Assembly: GCA_017935575.1 (NCBI GenBank)
Contig: JAGBHI010000002.1
Coordinates: 1 to 37,531, forward strand
Direction of reading: 5' to 3'
Length of the DNA: 37,531 nucleotides
Source of the DNA: Bacteroidales bacterium
GTDB lineage: Bacteria > Bacteroidota > Bacteroidia > Bacteroidales > G3-4614
The notes under the pieces: model-generated
Told to the model about the DNA's origin: nothing
What the model saw: only the letters and a program-made list of their open reading frames with translations
Database searches by the model: none
Shown here: one piece after another, positions 34,331 to 37,531 of the stretch
Layout of the letters: every line of letters begins with the position of its first letter
Position numbering within the stretch: the stretch's first letter is position 1
Made by a program: the position numbers and the translations under genes

Positions 34331-35156
34331 GATTTTCAATCCATTTGCCACTCTTTAATTGCATTATATATTTAAATCCTGCATCTCTCAAAAGAGCAAA
34401 AGTGGCATCGTATCCCTTTTTAATATAAGAGTGGATATGTGCGTCGCTATTAACTACAATAGGGATATTAAGTCTTTTAAGTAGGTTAAAATGTTGGGTA
34501 TTAGGGAATAGAAAACCTTTTGTTTCAAAAGCTTTTGTATTAATCTCAACTATTACGTGTTTGTTGGCTATAAAATTAAAATAGTCATTAATAATATCGC
34601 AATACCATTTTGATGAAGTTATTCCGTTTTTATATGCCGATGCATTCATTGATATTTTATCGGCATGACCAATAAAATCATATCCGCCACAATTAATCAT
34701 ATTAATCATACTCTCAAAATATTTTTCCACTACATAGCGAATGTCTCCCTCGTAGTGAGAATCAATTATGGCTTTAAATTTTGAAGAACTCCCATCAATA
34801 TCAAAAAATTCTCCTTTCTGATTTGGAATAAAATGTACAGAGGCTATTCGATAGTCAAGGTCCATATCTCTGAAATATGGAGTTGATGCATTCCATTCAT
34901 CTCCTAAGAAGTCTATCTCCATACCGGTGTATATCTCAATCTGACCCTCGTACTTCTTTTTAAGTTTGTTCATCTCTCCAATATATTCGCAGACTCTATC
35001 TGCTCTCATATTGCATGATGATTTTATAGGCAGTGGAGAGTGAGGAGATACTCCGTATGAAGAGAATCCCCAAAGTATAGCAGTACTAATAAACTCCTCT
35101 ATGGTGCTGCGTCCGTCGCAGAATGGAGTGTGGGAGTGATAGTTTGTAAGATTCAT
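34314..35156 (-). CDS. PHP-domain histidinol-phosphatase-type phosphoesterase
   Basis: 280 residues of the PHP superfamily, HisK/HisJ branch, which dephosphorylates histidinol phosphate; other phosphate esters are possible. Metal-ligand signatures are visible: YHSHTPFCDG (His7, His9), SPHSP near residue 40, GMEIDF (Glu near 80), SVHF, IGHAD, and the C-terminal VNSDAH. The N-terminus and spacing suit the YtvP/HisK type of Firmicutes and Bacteroidetes. The gene has no other his genes nearby. Its start overlaps the RNase R stop by the ATGA arrangement, so it is translated in the same unit as rnr. Confidence 0.82.
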   Translation of the reverse strand: MNLTNYHSHTPFCDGRSTIEEFISTAILWGFSSYGVSPHSPLPIKSSCNMRADRVCEYIGEMNKLKKKYEGQIEIYTGMEIDFLGDEWNASTPYFRDMDLDYRIASVHFIPNQKGEFFDIDGSSSKFKAIIDSHYEGDIRYVVEKYFESMINMINCGGYDFIGHADKISMNASAYKNGITSSKWYCDIINDYFNFIANKHVIVEINTKAFETKGFLFPNTQHFNLLKRLNIPIVVNSDAHIHSYIKKGYDATFALLRDAGFKYIMQLKSGKWIENPICNL

Positions 35157-37303
35157 TTATTGGCTATTGAAAAATCAATTAAACGACGTTCCAAATCAAC
35201 TTTTGCAATAACAATCTTTATCTTATCTCCCAAACGATACTCCTTGTGTAAGGAGCGTCCGCGAGCACAGTAGTTCTTTTCGTCAAATTCATAATAATCG
35301 TCCTCAAAGTCGCGGAAAGGAATCATTCCTTCACATTTATTTTCGTCAATCTCAACGTATATTCCAAATTTATTTATCCCTGATATAGTTCCGTCATAAA
35401 CCATTCCTATTCTATCCCCAAGATACTCTGCTTGTTTATACTTAATAGAGGCTCTTTCGGCATTTGCTGCAATAATCTCCATATCAGAAGAGTGCTTACA
35501 GGCATCTTCAAGATGGCTTTCATTTACGCTTCTTCCTCCGTCAAGATATCGTTCAAGTAAGCGATGTACCATCATATCGGGGTAACGGCGTATAGGTGAT
35601 GTAAAATGAGTGTAATAAGGGAATGCCAAGCCATAGTGCCCAATATTTTTTGTGGTATATGTCGCTTTTGCCATGGCTCTGATGGTTATTGTTTCAATTA
35701 AATTTGCTTCGGGACGTTTTTTGGCGTCGGCAAGCATGTTTTTAATTGAGTTTGTAAGTTGGTTACGTGTACCATCTGCTTTGAGAGTGTAACCCAAACG
35801 GCGAACAAATTTGGCAACATCTTCCATCTTAACACTATCAGGAAGATCGTGTACACGATATACAAAGGCCTTTTTAGATTTCCCCTTTTCTACCTTACCT
35901 ATTTTCTCTGCAACAGTACGGTTGGCTAATAACATAAACTCTTCAATAAGTTTATTTGCCTCTTTACTCTCTTTGAAATATACACTTATAGGCTTACCCT
36001 TTTCATCAATTTCAAAACGAACTTCGCAACGGTCAAAATCTATTGAGCCGTTTTTAAAACGCTTATCTCGTAGTTTTTGGGCAAGTTGGTTAAGTTTCAA
36101 AATTTCGTCGCAATATTCACCATTTCCAGAGTCAATTATCATCTGAGCCTCTTCATAGGCAAAGCGTCTGACAGAGCGAATGACGGTTCGCGTAATGCGA
36201 GAATTTATTATTTCAGCATCTTCGTTAAGTTCAAAAATGGCTGAAAAAGCGAGTTTGTCCTCGTTAGGACGTAACGAACATAAGTTATTGCATAGTCTTT
36301 CAGGGAGCATGGGAATAGTGCGGTCAACCAAATATACCGATGTCGCACGTTTGAAAGCCTCTTTGTCAATAACCGAGTCGGGTTGAACATAATATGTAAC
36401 ATCTGCAATATGCACACCAATTTCGTAGTTGCCATTATCTAACTTTTTAATAGATAGTGCATCATCAAAGTCTTTAGCATCTTTAGGGTCTATTGTGAAT
36501 GTATTTACTCCTCTGAAATCCTCTCGTCGCGAAATCTCATCTTTTGTAATCTCTTCCGATATTTTATCGGCGGCAGCCTCAACATTCTCAGGATATTTGT
36601 ATGGTAACCCAAATTCAGCAAGAATTGCATGCATTTCTGTATTGTTCTCGCCAGGAGTGCCAAGTATGTCAATAACTTCTCCTTCAGGGTTTGAGGCTAA
36701 GGGGTCCCATGTTGTAACTCTTACTATGGCTTTATCTCCGTTTTTACCTCCCTTAAGCTTGTCAAGAGGGATATATATATCTTTTTCAAGAGTTTTGTTG
36801 TTTATGGTTAAAAATGCATAGTGCTTTTTAACTTCTAAAATTCCTACGAAGTTATTCTCGGCACGTTCAACTATCTCGTATATGCGAGCTTCAAACTCTT
36901 TGCTTCTGCGCCTTTTAATTAAAGAATATTTTACGCGGTCTCCGGATAAAGCATTTAAAGAGTACTCTTCTTTAACGGAGATAGGAGTACCATCTCCATC
37001 AGAAATAACCGAGAGCCCATTCCATTTTCGTTGGAATGTTCCTTCATATAAATCTTTTTTAGGATTACATCTGTATCTTCCGGGATCTGTTTCTGTCAAG
37101 AACATCTCCTTTTGCAATTTGCTCAATATATGAGCTATCTCAATTTTTGCAGGTTCGCTTTTGACGCCTATACCTCTTGCAACCTGTTTGTAATTATATA
37201 TTTGGGTAGGTCGTTCTTTAAAGAACTTTTCAATACGTCTAATCATCTCATCTTTTGTAAGACGACCATTTGTAGCTCCTTTTTTCTTTTTACTTTTAGC
37301 CAT
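35153..37303 (-). CDS. rnr: Ribonuclease R
   Basis: 3'-to-5' hydrolytic exoribonuclease that degrades structured RNA and takes part in rRNA and mRNA quality control. 716 residues. An N-terminal helix-turn-helix (about 15-75) and two cold-shock OB folds precede the RNB domain. In the RNB motif IDPKDAKDFDDAL, Asp272, Asp278, Asp280 and Asp281 share numbering with the metal-binding Asp residues of E. coli RNase R (Asp280 is the classic catalytic one). HFTSPIRRYPDMMVHRLL is the late RNB signature, and an S1 domain (about 635-713: GTISGINKFGIYVEI) closes the protein. No E. coli-type Lys-rich C-terminal tail is present; the N-terminus has KSKKKKG instead. Operon with the PHP gene. Confidence 0.96.
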   Translation of the reverse strand: MAKSKKKKGATNGRLTKDEMIRRIEKFFKERPTQIYNYKQVARGIGVKSEPAKIEIAHILSKLQKEMFLTETDPGRYRCNPKKDLYEGTFQRKWNGLSVISDGDGTPISVKEEYSLNALSGDRVKYSLIKRRRSKEFEARIYEIVERAENNFVGILEVKKHYAFLTINNKTLEKDIYIPLDKLKGGKNGDKAIVRVTTWDPLASNPEGEVIDILGTPGENNTEMHAILAEFGLPYKYPENVEAAADKISEEITKDEISRREDFRGVNTFTIDPKDAKDFDDALSIKKLDNGNYEIGVHIADVTYYVQPDSVIDKEAFKRATSVYLVDRTIPMLPERLCNNLCSLRPNEDKLAFSAIFELNEDAEIINSRITRTVIRSVRRFAYEEAQMIIDSGNGEYCDEILKLNQLAQKLRDKRFKNGSIDFDRCEVRFEIDEKGKPISVYFKESKEANKLIEEFMLLANRTVAEKIGKVEKGKSKKAFVYRVHDLPDSVKMEDVAKFVRRLGYTLKADGTRNQLTNSIKNMLADAKKRPEANLIETITIRAMAKATYTTKNIGHYGLAFPYYTHFTSPIRRYPDMMVHRLLERYLDGGRSVNESHLEDACKHSSDMEIIAANAERASIKYKQAEYLGDRIGMVYDGTISGINKFGIYVEIDENKCEGMIPFRDFEDDYYEFDEKNYCARGRSLHKEYRLGDKIKIVIAKVDLERRLIDFSIANK

Positions 37304-37393
37304 ATTCTCTGAATATTTAATTAAGAAACTTTCTCTTTACAAAGAAAAATATAAAATTGAAAATTCCCAATTGCTTTAATAATAAAAATAACT
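37304..37393. other. AT-rich rnr upstream region with no clear feature
   Basis: Between the rnr start and the right IS end. A near-match to a minus-strand -7 box (TTTCTTTG, one mismatch) lies at 37340-37347, about 37 bases upstream of the rnr ATG, and is a weak promoter candidate. Nothing else is recognised. Confidence 0.3.
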
Positions 37394-37412
37394 CATTAGT
37401 GTCCCATAAAAT
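37394..37412 (+). repeat. IS terminal inverted repeat, right copy
   Basis: CATTAGTGTCCCATAAAAT, matched to the rc of 120-139. GTCCC (37401-37405) also pairs with GGGAC (37418-37422) just inside the IS. It sits 13 bases beyond the stop of the partial transposase frame, as expected for an IS right end. Confidence 0.55.
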
Positions 37413-37425
37413 AATTAGGGACGAG

Positions 37426-37530
37426 TTAAACATTAAATAAATTAGGCCCATTAAAGCCGAATCGGTCTTTGTCATATTGAAATTTAGTTTTGTCAAAGAG
37501 GTCTTTCAAGTGTGTTTTGTCAGTAAGCGA
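37426..37530 (-). CDS. Transposase C-terminus, truncated by window edge
   Basis: An open minus-strand frame of 34 residues enters from the right edge, reading SLTDKTHLKDLFDK, then FQYDKDRFGF and ending FNGPNLFNV before TAA at 37428-37426. It ends 13 bases from the IS inverted repeat, the usual place of a transposase stop. From memory the SL-DKT-LFxK pattern near the C-terminus resembles IS4-family transposases of Bacteroidetes, in agreement with the MNKEK start at the left edge. Both IS fragments have the same orientation. Family is inferred, not proved. Confidence 0.55.
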   Translation of the reverse strand, partial: SLTDKTHLKDLFDKTKFQYDKDRFGFNGPNLFNV

Positions 37531-37531
37531 A

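Noticed and set aside
120-37412. Composite transposon carrying the whole window
   Set aside because: The genes between are ordinary chromosomal genes (miaB, purD, rnr, rdgB); a contig broken at repeated IS copies is the simpler explanation.

Overview
The window looks like chromosomal DNA of an AT-rich member of the Bacteroidales. The evidence is TAnnTTTG-type -7 promoter boxes with few Shine-Dalgarno sequences, a DPP IV whose catalytic residues sit one position from those of Porphyromonas gingivalis DPP IV, a PorZ-type type IX secretion (T9SS) protein, a DUF2723 membrane protein, DUF2807 and FISUMP-type lipoproteins, and a RagB/NodT-style efflux set. PorZ argues for a T9SS-bearing lineage rather than Bacteroides in the strict sense. 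No tRNA, rRNA, CRISPR array or prophage was seen. Both window edges carry related insertion-sequence ends with pieces of a transposase, so the window is the stretch between two same-oriented IS copies, and is probably bounded by them.

Layout. 1-143: IS end with a transposase start running off the left edge. 223-750: SpoU/TrmH RNA methyltransferase. 886-6227 (minus): miaB, a DUF2723 GT-C-type membrane protein and a polysaccharide deacetylase, with heptamer repeats around them. 6277-6527: three tandem 86-87 bp hairpin-rich units, each carrying a miaB-facing -7 box. 6609-8854: acetate/succinate CoA-transferase translationally coupled to a beta-barrel protein. 8954-13552: cysE, a THUMP-domain RNA methyltransferase and DPP IV. 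13553-14057: a terminator, then a promoter and a strikingly structured RNA leader (or free-standing RNA). 14058-18156: two InlB-repeat lipoproteins. 18196-25030: an AraC-type regulator divergent from a tripartite RND efflux operon. 25230-27956: purD and two overlapping membrane-protein genes. 27979-32722: dusB, a DUF2807 protein, rdgB and porZ. 32772-33467 (minus): an HTH/S24-like regulator. 33821-34330: an ECF sigma factor. 34314-37303 (minus): a PHP phosphatase and RNase R. 37394-37531: the second IS end.

How the genes work together. Much of the window is envelope biology: O-glycosylation-type glycosyltransferase, deacetylase, beta-barrel, secreted DPP IV, surface lipoproteins, RND efflux and PorZ. 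The rest is RNA modification and turnover (TrmH, MiaB, THUMP methyltransferase, DusB, RNase R) and nucleotide metabolism (PurD, RdgB).

Most notable observations. (1) A leader RNA at 13804-13997 has five nested helices with perfect pairing, and a competing terminator-like pairing next to a U6 run. (2) A recurring architecture places a hairpin directly after almost every recognisable TAnnTTTG box. (3) A 16-bp perfect bidirectional terminator stem contains the last codons, and its loop the stop codon, of the HTH regulator. All functional calls are read from sequence motifs; no database search was possible.
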